From contig JAPFFF010000058.1 of assembly GCA_039105265.1 (NCBI GenBank), positions 372,001 to 436,000 of the forward strand: 64,000 nucleotides of DNA. The letters are read 5' to 3'. Within the stretch, counting starts at the first letter, position 1; every line of letters starts with the position of its first letter. Source of the DNA: Tritrichomonas musculus (Eukaryota; Parabasalia; Tritrichomonadida; Tritrichomonadidae). Shown piece after piece: positions 30,331-40,004 of this stretch. The notes under the pieces were generated by a model. The model ran no database searches and was not told the origin of the DNA. It worked only from the letters and a program-made list of their open reading frames with translations. The translations under genes were made by a program, and so were the position numbers.

Positions 30331-31608
30331 TCAACAAACATCTTCCAACTTCTTTTGGGATGATATTTCCGATTGCAAATTTTGAATTGTGCTTTTCATT
30401 TCATCAATTTGAGATAAAAGGCTGCTTTCATCTAATTGATTCCGTAAATTTGCATTTTCTTTGCGTAATGCTTCATTTTTGAATAAAAGAGTATTAACTC
30501 GGGTTGCACTTTGAGAATTCAATTGCGACTTAATCAATTTGTTATTTCCTTTAAGAAAACTGATTTCATCTTCAAGAACCTTATTACTTTCTTGTAATTG
30601 AACAAATTTTTGTCTTAATTTTTCAAATTTAGGAGTTGATTTGTCTTCTTCCCTTTGCTGAACTTTTCCATATGCAACTTTTTGCAAAGTATCAATTTTT
30701 TTCTGGAAAGCATCAAATTGTAAAGAATTTTGAGAAATAACTGATTTTAATTTACTAATTTCTTTTTGAAGTTTTTTAATTTCTAAATCCTTTTCATGAC
30801 TGACCTCCTTTTCTCTTTTTAAATTATCTGTGCATTCATGAACGTTCAAAATCATTTTTTGATTCGATATCTCCAACTGTTGAGTTACTCGATTTTGCTT
30901 AGCAATTTTTTCTTCAAAAGCTTCTTTTTGTCTTTCAACTTGCTTAATATGAGAAAGCGTATGATTTAATTCTTCTTCTTGATCTAATATTTTTAAATTC
31001 AAATCATGCTGGGTTTTAGCCGAAAATTTCTCTTTCTTTTTTAACTCTATTGCGGTGGTGTTATAATTACGATTAGCAAGAATGAGCTGTTCTTTAAGAT
31101 TCTCATTTTCTTTCTTAAGCTTCATTATCTTTCTCTCTTGTTCAGCAATTAATTTTTCATCTTGTGTCATTTTATTAACTACTTCTTGATCTGAAGTTTT
31201 ATGCTGAATGCATTTAATGGATAAAGAATTAACGGTCTTTTCAAGAAGATGATTTTGCTTTTCATCATCAATACGATTTCTTATTAATTCTCTACGCTTT
31301 AAATCAATATTATTTTTTTCTGCTTCGGTATTTCTATTTTTTTGAGCCATTTCAGTAAACGCTGCATTCATCTCATTTATCTTATTTAAAGAACGACTGC
31401 ATTTTGTTTCATATTTTTCATTGCTTGATTTTAATGATCGATTTTCAATTCTTAATTTGCGGATGGTTTCTTTTAATTGATTATTTTCATTTATTAATAA
31501 TTGTCTTTCTCTTTCTAAACGACTATTGTCTATTTTAAGCTTTTCTAAAGGCGTATACGATTCTCTTAAATATGAAGAATTAATGGATCTAGCTGAATTC
31601 CATGTCAT
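30331..31608 (-). CDS. Coiled-coil protein of unknown function
   Basis: A 425-residue, highly charged protein starting at ATG 31608. Apart from a 20-residue Ser/Asn-rich N-terminus, almost the whole sequence (about 25-420) is predicted coiled coil by eye: heptads rich in Lys, Glu, Asn, Gln and Leu, with no proline. No globular domain is visible. Such proteins are often cytoskeletal or axonemal, and the neighbourhood has other microtubule genes, but that is only suggestive. It is divergently arranged with the TBC-like gene, starts 204 bases apart, so the two may share a promoter region. Confidence 0.75.
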   Translation of the reverse strand: MTWNSARSINSSYLRESYTPLEKLKIDNSRLERERQLLINENNQLKETIRKLRIENRSLKSSNEKYETKCSRSLNKINEMNAAFTEMAQKNRNTEAEKNNIDLKRRELIRNRIDDEKQNHLLEKTVNSLSIKCIQHKTSDQEVVNKMTQDEKLIAEQERKIMKLKKENENLKEQLILANRNYNTTAIELKKKEKFSAKTQHDLNLKILDQEEELNHTLSHIKQVERQKEAFEEKIAKQNRVTQQLEISNQKMILNVHECTDNLKREKEVSHEKDLEIKKLQKEISKLKSVISQNSLQFDAFQKKIDTLQKVAYGKVQQREEDKSTPKFEKLRQKFVQLQESNKVLEDEISFLKGNNKLIKSQLNSQSATRVNTLLFKNEALRKENANLRNQLDESSLLSQIDEMKSTIQNLQSEISSQKKLEDVC

Positions 31609-31793
31609 TTTATACTCCTTTAAAAATTTTTAAACAGACTCACAATTCTACAAAAAAAAGGCGCCAAATATTTCTTAATTTTTATATTTTTCATCATATT
31701 AGGATGATGATAAGCTTACTTTTTATCTCTAAAAATATTATTATTATTATATTTTGTTTATGAAATAATTAAAGGTCAATTTTTTTAGCCTTA

Positions 31794-31799
31794 TCATTC
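31794..31799 (+). promoter_or_regulatory. Candidate initiator (Inr) of the TBC-like gene
   Basis: TCATTC 13 bases upstream of the ATG at 31813 fits the trichomonad TCA(+1)YW initiator and the short leader typical of the group. It lies in the 204-base divergent promoter shared with the coiled-coil gene. Confidence 0.4.
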
Positions 31800-31812
31800 A
31801 GATTATAAACAA

Positions 31813-32745
31813 ATGGAAGACAATCTGAAGAATGCAATAAACAATTTTTATACAGGTAAATGCAAAGATTTTCATCAAACAGTTCTTCAGATTCGCCAAT
31901 CCTACGCTGCACTTCTCCGCGAGCAAAGTGATTTCTCTTTTTTAACTCAAGAATCAAATTTAAAATCATTTCGTACAGTTCGAGGACAAATGTGGGGTAT
32001 ATTCTTATCTTTAGGAAAATTCGATTGTCCAGACGTTGAGAATTTATTTTCAGACGTAACAGTATCAAAATACCAAGAAATGGTTAGATATTCGCATGAT
32101 GAGATAGACAGAATCAAAAAAGGTGAACAACGATTTATTGGAATTAATGATAAAGAATATTCTGTTTGGCTGACGCTTTTTTCAGGTTATATTTACAAAG
32201 AAAAAAAGAGAGTTTTCAGCCAAGAAACATATACTTTCGGTATTATGTTTTTGAAAAATTTTGATACCCTTACAGCATATCAAGCATATGTTCATTTAAT
32301 GAATCCAATCAAAAATTCATTATTATTTAATACTACAAAGGTAACAAAATTATGCGAAATCAGTTATGAAATAATTTCAGCATCTGATGCGGATTTATCA
32401 AAATATTTTGAGGAGAAAAAAGACGTATGCAGTCCTTTTCTCACCTCGTACGCCCCATTGTCATCACTTTTCACACAGTTGCAACCAATTGAATCGGTTG
32501 AACTCTTTTGGGACTTTCTTCTTATTTATGGAATCGAGTTCTGTGTATATTTGCAAGCTTCATGGTTAATTCTTAGAAAAGATGATATAATAAACAACCA
32601 CAAAGCAAATATAGCATCTGATCATGCTTTTAGGCAGAGACCAGTTGATTTGATAATGAAAGCAGTTCAGATATATCAAAATCTTGATACGGACGCACAG
32701 AGAAATCTTCAGAGCAGAATTCATGATGCATTATATGATGAATAA
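31813..32745 (+). CDS. Divergent TBC (Rab-GAP)-like protein
   Basis: A 310-residue protein from ATG 31813. The pattern resembles a TBC domain across about residues 50-260: FRTVRGQMWGIFLSL near the N-terminus, YQEMV...DEIDRIKKGEQRF, then a helical core with FLKNFDTLTAYQAYVHLMN and FLTSYAPLSSLFTQLQPIES, and a final VELFWDFLLIYGIEFCVYLQASWLILR. The IxxDxxR arginine finger and the YxQ glutamine finger of active Rab GAPs are not recognisable, so it may be a pseudo-GAP or scaffold. The family call rests on overall pattern only; another helical fold is possible. Confidence 0.5.
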   Translation: MEDNLKNAINNFYTGKCKDFHQTVLQIRQSYAALLREQSDFSFLTQESNLKSFRTVRGQMWGIFLSLGKFDCPDVENLFSDVTVSKYQEMVRYSHDEIDRIKKGEQRFIGINDKEYSVWLTLFSGYIYKEKKRVFSQETYTFGIMFLKNFDTLTAYQAYVHLMNPIKNSLLFNTTKVTKLCEISYEIISASDADLSKYFEEKKDVCSPFLTSYAPLSSLFTQLQPIESVELFWDFLLIYGIEFCVYLQASWLILRKDDIINNHKANIASDHAFRQRPVDLIMKAVQIYQNLDTDAQRNLQSRIHDALYDE

Positions 32746-33349
32746 TTTATAGAATTATTTTTTTTATTCTTTTTTTTTTTTTTTCGTAATAAAATGGTTA
32801 TTTATTTTTACTTTTCAGTTTTATAAAAGTATACGTTTCAACTTTTTCATGAGGATGTCCCACAGAAATATAATTCAATTTTTTTCAATGATTTCTATTT
32901 TATTGTTGTTCAAAATAAGAAAAATCAAATAAATGTAAGCGATAAAGTTTAAATCTACTTATAATTTAGCTGAATGACTGATTCGTGAAAATAATATAAT
33001 TCTCAATATCTTTGACGTGAAAATATATTTTTTTGTTTTGAAAGGTTATACAGCATTAGTAACATGATTATATTAGTAATTTGCATTTTTGCGCCACTAT
33101 TTTGATTTTCTTTTGTAAAAACAAGATCATCAAGTTGTTTTGATTGAAACAAAAAAAATAGTCTATAAATATTCTATTAATCATTATTTTATTTTTTATA
33201 ATTTCATTAAATTATAAATTGATATATTAATCAAAATTTTGTCGAGTTAAAATTAAGATATTAGCAAATATATTTACTTAATCATTTTTGACCAAATACT
33301 AATTCAAAAAAAAAAAAAAAGAAAAGAAAAGAAAATTTCAATGGCTCAG
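32746..33349. other. Intergenic, 3' of the TBC-like gene, up to the transposon nest
   Basis: AT-rich DNA with T- and A-runs (for example 33306-33334). I see no gene. It ends at the TA duplicated by the pogo-type element. Confidence 0.5.
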
Positions 33350-33647
33350 TAGAGTGTCGGGAAAAAGTGGGTTTCAATAGGATTAAGCCGGTTTCACATC
33401 ACTTTTAGCATTCAAATTTCAAAGACTTTTAGCAATTTCTCTGAAAAAGTGTAAGTAGGTTTCATTCTTTTGATAAAAATTTCAGCTTTTTAAAAGAGGT
33501 TTAATAAAAAATTGAAATATAATTGAAATTTATATTGAAATATTCCTTAGAAAAATTGTTATCTTTTTATTGAAAATTGAAAGAAACGAAAGAAATATGC
33601 ATTGAAAAAATTCACAAGAAAATTTTATAATCTCACTTTTAACATTA

Positions 33648-35106
33648 ATGGCAAGCAGCAAGGAATTAAAAGGTCCAAAAGATATCATAAATCCGTTCAA
33701 AGGAGATCTAATCGAACAGATGCTATTCAATCAAATTGTTCAATCACAAGAATTCCAAATGTCAACATCATTTGTTGAACAAGTGGGATTAATCTGTCAA
33801 TGGATGAAAAATGATACAATAAATGTTTCATATCAGAAAATAGCAGATGTCTTTGGAGTTTCAAGACAGCTTGTAAGGAAAGATCATCAGAAATTCCTCC
33901 GTGGTGAAGGAATAGATGGAAGACCATCAAAACTAAATGATGCCGAGTTGTCACTTCTAGAAAAAGAAATTAAAAGATTGCATGCAGAAGAAATTTATCC
34001 ATCTTATGACGACATCATCAAGTTTATTAATGAGAATTTTAGAAAAAATCTATACTCCGATACAGTTAGACATTTAATTAGAAATAATTTTAGTTCTCTT
34101 TTTAAAAGTGTGCTTGGAGTGCCATTAGAAGACTCACGACTTAATGTTAATATTGAAGATATAGAGAATAACATTAATTTATTAAGCAGAAAGGTTAAAG
34201 GAATTCCTCTGCAATTTGTATTCAATCTGGACGAAATGGGGCACTCAGATTTTGCAGATGCACAAAGACATTCAGTAATAGTTCCTATCAATTACAATAA
34301 AACATCTGCTCCTTTTCCAGTTTCAAGAGCCACTAAGCATGCTACATGTCTAGCTTGTATAAAATCCTTACGGTTTGTTTTGCAAACCTCAATATGTCGT
34401 TCAAAGAAGCTCAGTAGATTCAGAAATATTTGACCATTTATCCCCAGAATCTTTTCAAATAGTCCATACTGAAAGTGGATTTATAAATTATGATGCCTTT
34501 TCTCATTGGTTTACCTCAGTTTTTTTACCAAAATTGCATGAAACAAGAGAAGCATTTAATTATTTCGGCCCTGCCTTATTAATTTATGACGGTTTGGGGA
34601 CTCATATTAATATCCTTGAAAATATTGATCTTTCAAATGAAAATTTAATTATCCATATATTACCCGCACATTCTTCAGAACAAACCCAGCCCCTTGACTT
34701 GGGGATATTTGCTACTGCCAAAAGATTCATGTCCAATTATCGTTATAACCACAATCTCACAAGACAAACTAATCAAATCATACGCATTCACAATTCATTG
34801 ATACAGGCTACAACATCGTTGAGTTGCCGAGCAGCATTTAGATGTATTGGAATAGATTCTCAAGTTCAATTTGTAAACATTTCATGTGTTCAAGTTTTTG
34901 CAACTTTTAACATTTTATTATGCTCAAGAATAAGGCATTATACAATTGAATACATCGAACATTTGATTCAATCTCATTTACCGATTTCACCATGCCAATT
35001 ATACATTTTCCAGAAAAAAAAGTCGCAAGAAACAAATAAAAGTTATGGAATTCCAATTCCAGCATTCATAAACAAGCAAAAAAAGAATAAAAATGATGAT
35101 AATTGA
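33648..35106 (+). pseudogene. Pogo/Tigger-like DDE transposase, one frameshift
   Basis: Two overlapping frames give one protein: 33648-34433 supplies a helix-turn-helix (SYQKIADVFGVSRQLVRKDH) and the first catalytic Asp in FNLDEMGHSD. The frame opening near 34375 supplies the second Asp in LLIYDGLGTH and the third in TQPLDLGIF, with HILPAHSSE just before. This is the DDE_1 layout of pogo/Tigger/Jerky proteins. The frame changes once, somewhere about 34350-34380. The catalytic triad and DNA-binding region are otherwise recognisable, so the copy died relatively recently or is one base from intact. The C-terminal stretch is Lys/Asn-rich. Confidence 0.75.
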
Positions 35107-35583
35107 AATAATGATTTATTACATCTTAATTAAAAACCTAAATTTTTTAAATCTCTATTAATTTATTTTTATTATTAATTTTATTATTATAATTCACTTT
35201 ATTTTATACAGCTGTTGAACTACTTTGGATGATCTAATAAAGAATATTATTAAAACTTTTTTCTCAATTCTTCAAATTAATAGCTTTGCCGCAATTGAAT
35301 AAAGATTTCAAGTGTTTTAAACAGAGGAGACAAAATTTTTAAAAAACAGATATTTTTTAAATTTTATTTTTCCATTTTAAACTAATGATAATAAAGAACT
35401 AAAAACTCTGCTCATGAACTTCTAACATCTTTTTATCATGTGATATGAACATTTTATTTTTCAAAAATTTTGAAAAAAAAAGGATCATTTTTCATGTAAA
35501 TAATAGTTTTTTATTTTTAATAATCATATATTGTTTTTAATAACGTATAAAAAATATAAATAATCTATCAAATTTATGCAATA
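35107..35583. other. Pogo element interior, no gene
   Basis: AT-rich. A stretch near 35320-35345 containing GAGGAGACAAAATTTTT recurs inverted at about 61787-61810, near the other end of the pogo element. Confidence 0.45.
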
Positions 35584-36025
35584 CCCCTTAATTTTACTTG
35601 TCGGCGGAGTTTTCAGTTTTTGATAAGAAATCAAATAAAAAAACGAATATTTTTCTGCATAAAACGATCAAAAAGACGATCATTCTTTTCACCATCTTTC
35701 AATTTCTCTCAAATTAATTATCTAAAATAGTCATATCATCGTACGTTTATTTTTTTCATATAATTTTTTGATTTTTTTCATTCAGTTCGCATTTTCAATC
35801 AGAGATTTTTATAAATTTGATATCAAAATTTTTTTAGGCACATTTCCTACGGATTAGTTTTAGCAGTATATTTTTAAAGATTATTAAATTGATTATTATT
35901 CAATATCAAAATGATTTTTGTGAAAATAGATTATGAATTTAATATTTTATTTATATGAATATGCGATTTGCCATATTTAATTCGGAAAAGACAAAAATGA
36001 TCACATAATTATTACTATTGGTATG

Positions 36026-36684
36026 GGCTTACTAAAGTATCTGCTATAAAATGAGTAGTCTCAAAAAGTTCGTCCTTCAGAAAAAGTTCATGATTATTTT
36101 TTGAGAGAGCATAGAATTGAGGTCGACTTTTTAAAAGCATAAATGGTCGTATAAGAATTTAGTAAACCATTCAAAAAGTAAAAAACGATAGCAGTTTTAT
36201 TAGTAATATTTTGGAATCTTTTTCTTCATGAACCTGATTTTAAAGATTTTAAAATCTCTCGCTTTTAATAAGTAATGATTGGTATGAGTCATATATTACT
36301 GCTTTCTGACTGTAATTTGGTACATCTAATTATATTTCAATTTCCAATTATTATTTATTAATAATCCAGATTAAAAACTACATAATATATTACGGCATAT
36401 ATATTGGGACATTATCTCGGGGGAGTAGTCGCATATCTTGGCTACTAAATATAAAACATTAAAATAATAAGCAAATGCTGAACAATATAGTGTCGGCCAT
36501 GAAATTCATTGTTTGATAATTGCAAATCGCATTTCTATTTGTTAAAACATTACCAATTTTAAATTTATTCTTCAATTTACATATTTATCTATTTATAAGA
36601 AAAAATCATGTGTTCATAATGATTATATAAATTAAGTTTAAATTTCATGATTGTTTTATGAAAATTCCTTGAATATAAAAAAGT
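36026..36684 (+). repeat. Left terminal inverted repeat of the MULE (unique part)
   Basis: About 660 bases matching the reverse complement of 44605-45257 with few differences. The near-identity of the arms argues for recent transposition or ongoing conversion. Confidence 0.85.
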
Positions 36685-37078
36685 TATGAAATTCAAAAAG
36701 TTGAAAAATTCTTTTCACAAAAAAAAAAAAAAAAATAAAAAATACAGGAATATAAAATTCCCGGAAAATAAAATCCGGAACATACAGTTACCAAAAATTA
36801 AGAAAGTTTGTTTTTCTAGAAAAAAAAAAAAAAAGAAAAGAAAAAGAAAAAAGAAAAAAGTTATGAAATTCAAAAAGTTGAAAAATTCTTTTCACAAAAA
36901 AAAATAAAAAATAAAAAATACAGGAATATAAAATTCCCGGAAAATAAAATCCGGAACATACAGTTACCAAAAATTAGGAAAGTTTGTTTTTCTAGAAAAA
37001 AAAAAAAAAAAAGAAAAGAAAAAGAAAAAAGAAAAAAGTTATGAAATTCAAAAAGTTGAAAAATTCTTTTCACAATGA
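36685..37078 (-). repeat. MULE subterminal repeat array, left (two units)
   Basis: Two units of the about 175-bp repeat found in ten copies on the right, in inverted orientation. Each carries TATGAAATTCAAAAAGTTG, a poly-A run, a CCGG-bounded AT segment and GGTAACTGTATG (seen here as its complement). The array is cut off at the fold-back element. Confidence 0.85.
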
Positions 37079-37292
37079 AAGCAAATTAAAATTGAGAGAA
37101 AAATTACTTTTTGAATACTCTATTCTAAAAAAGCGCCATTATTTTTTTTCCCAAAAGCGTGCGTTTTCATTACTCCATTAAAGATCGAATCCTAGTTGTT
37201 CATATTCCACGTGGGCAAAAAGGGAAGTGGAGGAAGTCAATGCGTGTGGGGGAAGATCTCTTGAATAATCCATTTACAGGATTACTGTAAAA

Positions 37293-38568
37293 CCTCAAAT
37301 TTCAACAGAAGGATTCCTCATTCTGTTGAGTCAAAAATTACCGAAATACGGTGATACCTCAAATTTCAACAGAAAGATTCCTTATTCTGTTGAGTCAATA
37401 ATTACCGAAATACGGTGATACCTCAAATTTCAACAGAAAGATTCCTTATTCTGTTGAGTCAATAATTACCGAAATACGGTGATACCTCAAATTTCAACAG
37501 AAAGATTCCTTATTCTGTTGAGTCAATAATTACCGAAATACGGTGATACCTCAAATTTCAACAGAAAGATTCCTTATTCTGTTGAGTCAATAATTACCGA
37601 AATACGGTGATACCTCAAATTTCAACAGAAAGATTCCTTATTCTGTTGAGTCAATAATTACCGAAATACGGCGATACCTCAAATTTCAACAGAAAGATTC
37701 CTCATTCTGTTGAGTCAATAATTACCGAAATACGGTGATACCTCAAATTTCAACAGAAAGATTCCTCATTCTGTTGAGTCAATAATTACCGAAATACGGC
37801 GATACCTCAAATTTCAACAGAAAGATTCCTCATTCTGTTGAGTCAATAATTACCGAAATACGGTGATACCTCAAATTTCAACAGAAAGATTCCTTATTCT
37901 GTTGAGTCAATAATTACCGAAATACGGCGATACCTCAAATTTCAACAGAAAGATTCCTCATTCTGTTGAGTCAATAATTACCGAAATACGGTGATACCTC
38001 AAATTTCAACAGAAAGATTCCTTATTCTGTTGAGTCAATAATTACCGAAATACGGTGATACCTCAAATTTCAACAGAAAGATTCCTTATTCTGTTGAGTC
38101 AATAATTACCGAAATACGGTGATACCTCAAATTTCAACAGAAAGATTCCTTATTCTGTTGAGTCAATAATTACCGAAATACGGTGATACCTCAAATTTCA
38201 ACAGAAAGATTCCTCATTCTGTTGAGTCAATAATTACCGAAATACGGTGATACCTCAAATTTCAACAGAAAGATTCCTTATTCTGTTGAGTCAATAATTA
38301 CCGAAATACGGCGATACCTCAAATTTCAACAGAAAGATTCCTTATTCTGTTGAGTCAATAATTACCGAAATACGGCGATACCTCAAATTTCAACAGAAAG
38401 ATTCCTTATTCTGTTGAGTCAATAATTACCGAAATACGGCGATACCTCAAATTTCAACAGAAAGATTCCTTATTCTGTTGAGTCAATAATTACCGAAATA
38501 CGGTGATACCTCAAATTTCAACAGAAAGATTCCTTATTCTGTTGAGTCAATAATTACCGAAATGCTGT
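37293..38568 (+). repeat. 64-bp tandem array, about 20 copies (left arm of the fold-back)
   Basis: Unit begins ACCTCAAATTTCAACAGAAA; within it CAACAGAA pairs with TTCTGTTG to make a small hairpin. Copies differ by two alternating single-base variants (TTATTC/TCATTC and GGTGAT/GGCGAT), showing unit-by-unit homogenisation. Confidence 0.95.
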
Positions 38569-39271
38569 ATTTTCTTATATTGTAGCAATCATGCCACTAA
38601 TTTAACTGATTAATAAATATATATTTAATTAATGATTTTCTTTCTTTTCTTTGAAATTCTTCTTTTTCTAACTTCATCTTGCTTTTTTCCCTACTTCAAC
38701 ATTTGTCTTTCTTTTCTAAATTCATCATCTTTCTCTTCTTTTAATTTCCTATTTATCATCTTTATCTTTTCTCTTTATCTTCGTTAACATTATTTTTATT
38801 AAGTCATTATCTTTTTATAATTCAGCATTTATCTTTCTTTTACTAAAGCCATCATCTTTCTTTTATTCAGTAAAATTATATTGTAAAGATAAATAATTAT
38901 TAAGCAAAGCCAAACATAAAATAATTATTTAATAAGAAGAAGATGAAAAAATAAGAAGTTGAAGCTAAGAGATATAGAAATTGAAAAAGAGATATATAAA
39001 TGCTAAAGAAAGATAAAGAGAAAAGATAAAGATGATAAAGAGAAAAGATAAAGATGATAAAGAGAAAAGATAAAGATGATAAATAGGAAATTAAAAGAAG
39101 AGAAAGATGATGAATTTAGAAAAGAAAGACAAATGTTGAAGTAGGGAAAAAAGCAAGATGAAGTTAGAAAAAGAAGAATTTCAAAGAAAAGAAAGAAAAT
39201 CATTAATTAAATATATATTTATTAATCAGTTAAATTAGTGGCATGATTGCTACAATATAAGAAAATACAGC
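38569..39271. repeat. Inner palindrome and spacer of the fold-back element
   Basis: Bases about 38569-38790 mirror about 39030-39271 (pyrimidine-rich strand pairing with purine-rich strand). The spacer is AT-rich with GATAAAGATGATAAAGAGAA repeats near 39010-39080 that expand the right side. Confidence 0.8.
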
Positions 39272-39520
39272 ATTTCGGTAATTATTGACTCAACAGAATA
39301 AGGAATCTTTCTGTTGAAATTTGAGGTATCGCCGTATTTCGGTAATTATTGACTCAACAGAATAAGGAATCTTTCTGTTGAAATTTGAGGTATCGCCGTA
39401 TTTCGGTAATTATTGACTCAACAGAATAAGGAATCTTTCTGTTGAAATTTGAGGTATCATCGTATTTCGGTAATTTTTGACTCAACAGAATAAGGAATCC
39501 TTCTGTTGAAATTTGAGGTT
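39272..39520 (-). repeat. 64-bp tandem array, about 4 copies (right arm of the fold-back)
   Basis: The same 64-bp unit as at 37293-38568, inverted, in only about four copies. The imbalance with the other arm (about 20) shows array length changed after the palindrome formed. Confidence 0.9.
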
Positions 39521-40004
39521 TTACAGTAATCCTGTAAATGGATTATTCAAGAGATCTTCCCCCACACGCATTGACTTCCTCCACTTCCCTTTTTGCCCAC
39601 GTGGAATATGAACAACTAGGATTCGATCTTTAATGGAGTAATGAAAACGCACGCTTTTGGGAAAAAAAATAATGGCGCTTTTTTAGAATAGAGTATTCAA
39701 AAAGTAATTTTTCTCTCAATTTTTAATTGAATAAAAATTTTTAATTTTAATAAAAAAAATTTTGAAGTGAAAAATTGGAAGAACAAAAATCGAAAATACA
39801 TCACTGGGAAAAATATTGAAGGAAAAACAAAATAGTGTAAAAGGTTATAAAATTCAAAAAGTTGAAAAATTTTTTATTAATAAAGAAAAATTTTTGAATT
39901 TATATTAAATATTACTAAAAAAAAATAATTGATATATCTATATAATGATAATTATTTAAATTCAATTGTTTATTTATTAAACATTCATGCTTTGATCAAT
40001 TGGT

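Larger units (their letters stand above)
37089..39722. mobile_element. Fold-back element: near-complete palindrome with tandem repeats in both arms
   Basis: From AAATTGAGAGAAAAATTACT (about 37089) inward, the sequence mirrors that ending at 39722. Each arm has about 200 bases of unique sequence, a 64-bp tandem array (20 copies left, 4 right) and about 230 further mirrored bases. A central spacer of some 200 bases is all that is unpaired. It encodes nothing. Long inverted repeats built of short tandem repeats are the defining architecture of Drosophila FB-type fold-back transposons. The trinucleotide TTA abuts both ends and could be the target duplication. It sits between the MULE's left repeats and its gene. 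Confidence 0.8.

Noticed and set aside
37293-38568. CRISPR array
   Set aside because: The 64-bp units are contiguous with no unique spacers, mirrored in the other arm, in a eukaryotic transposon; no cas-like gene is present.
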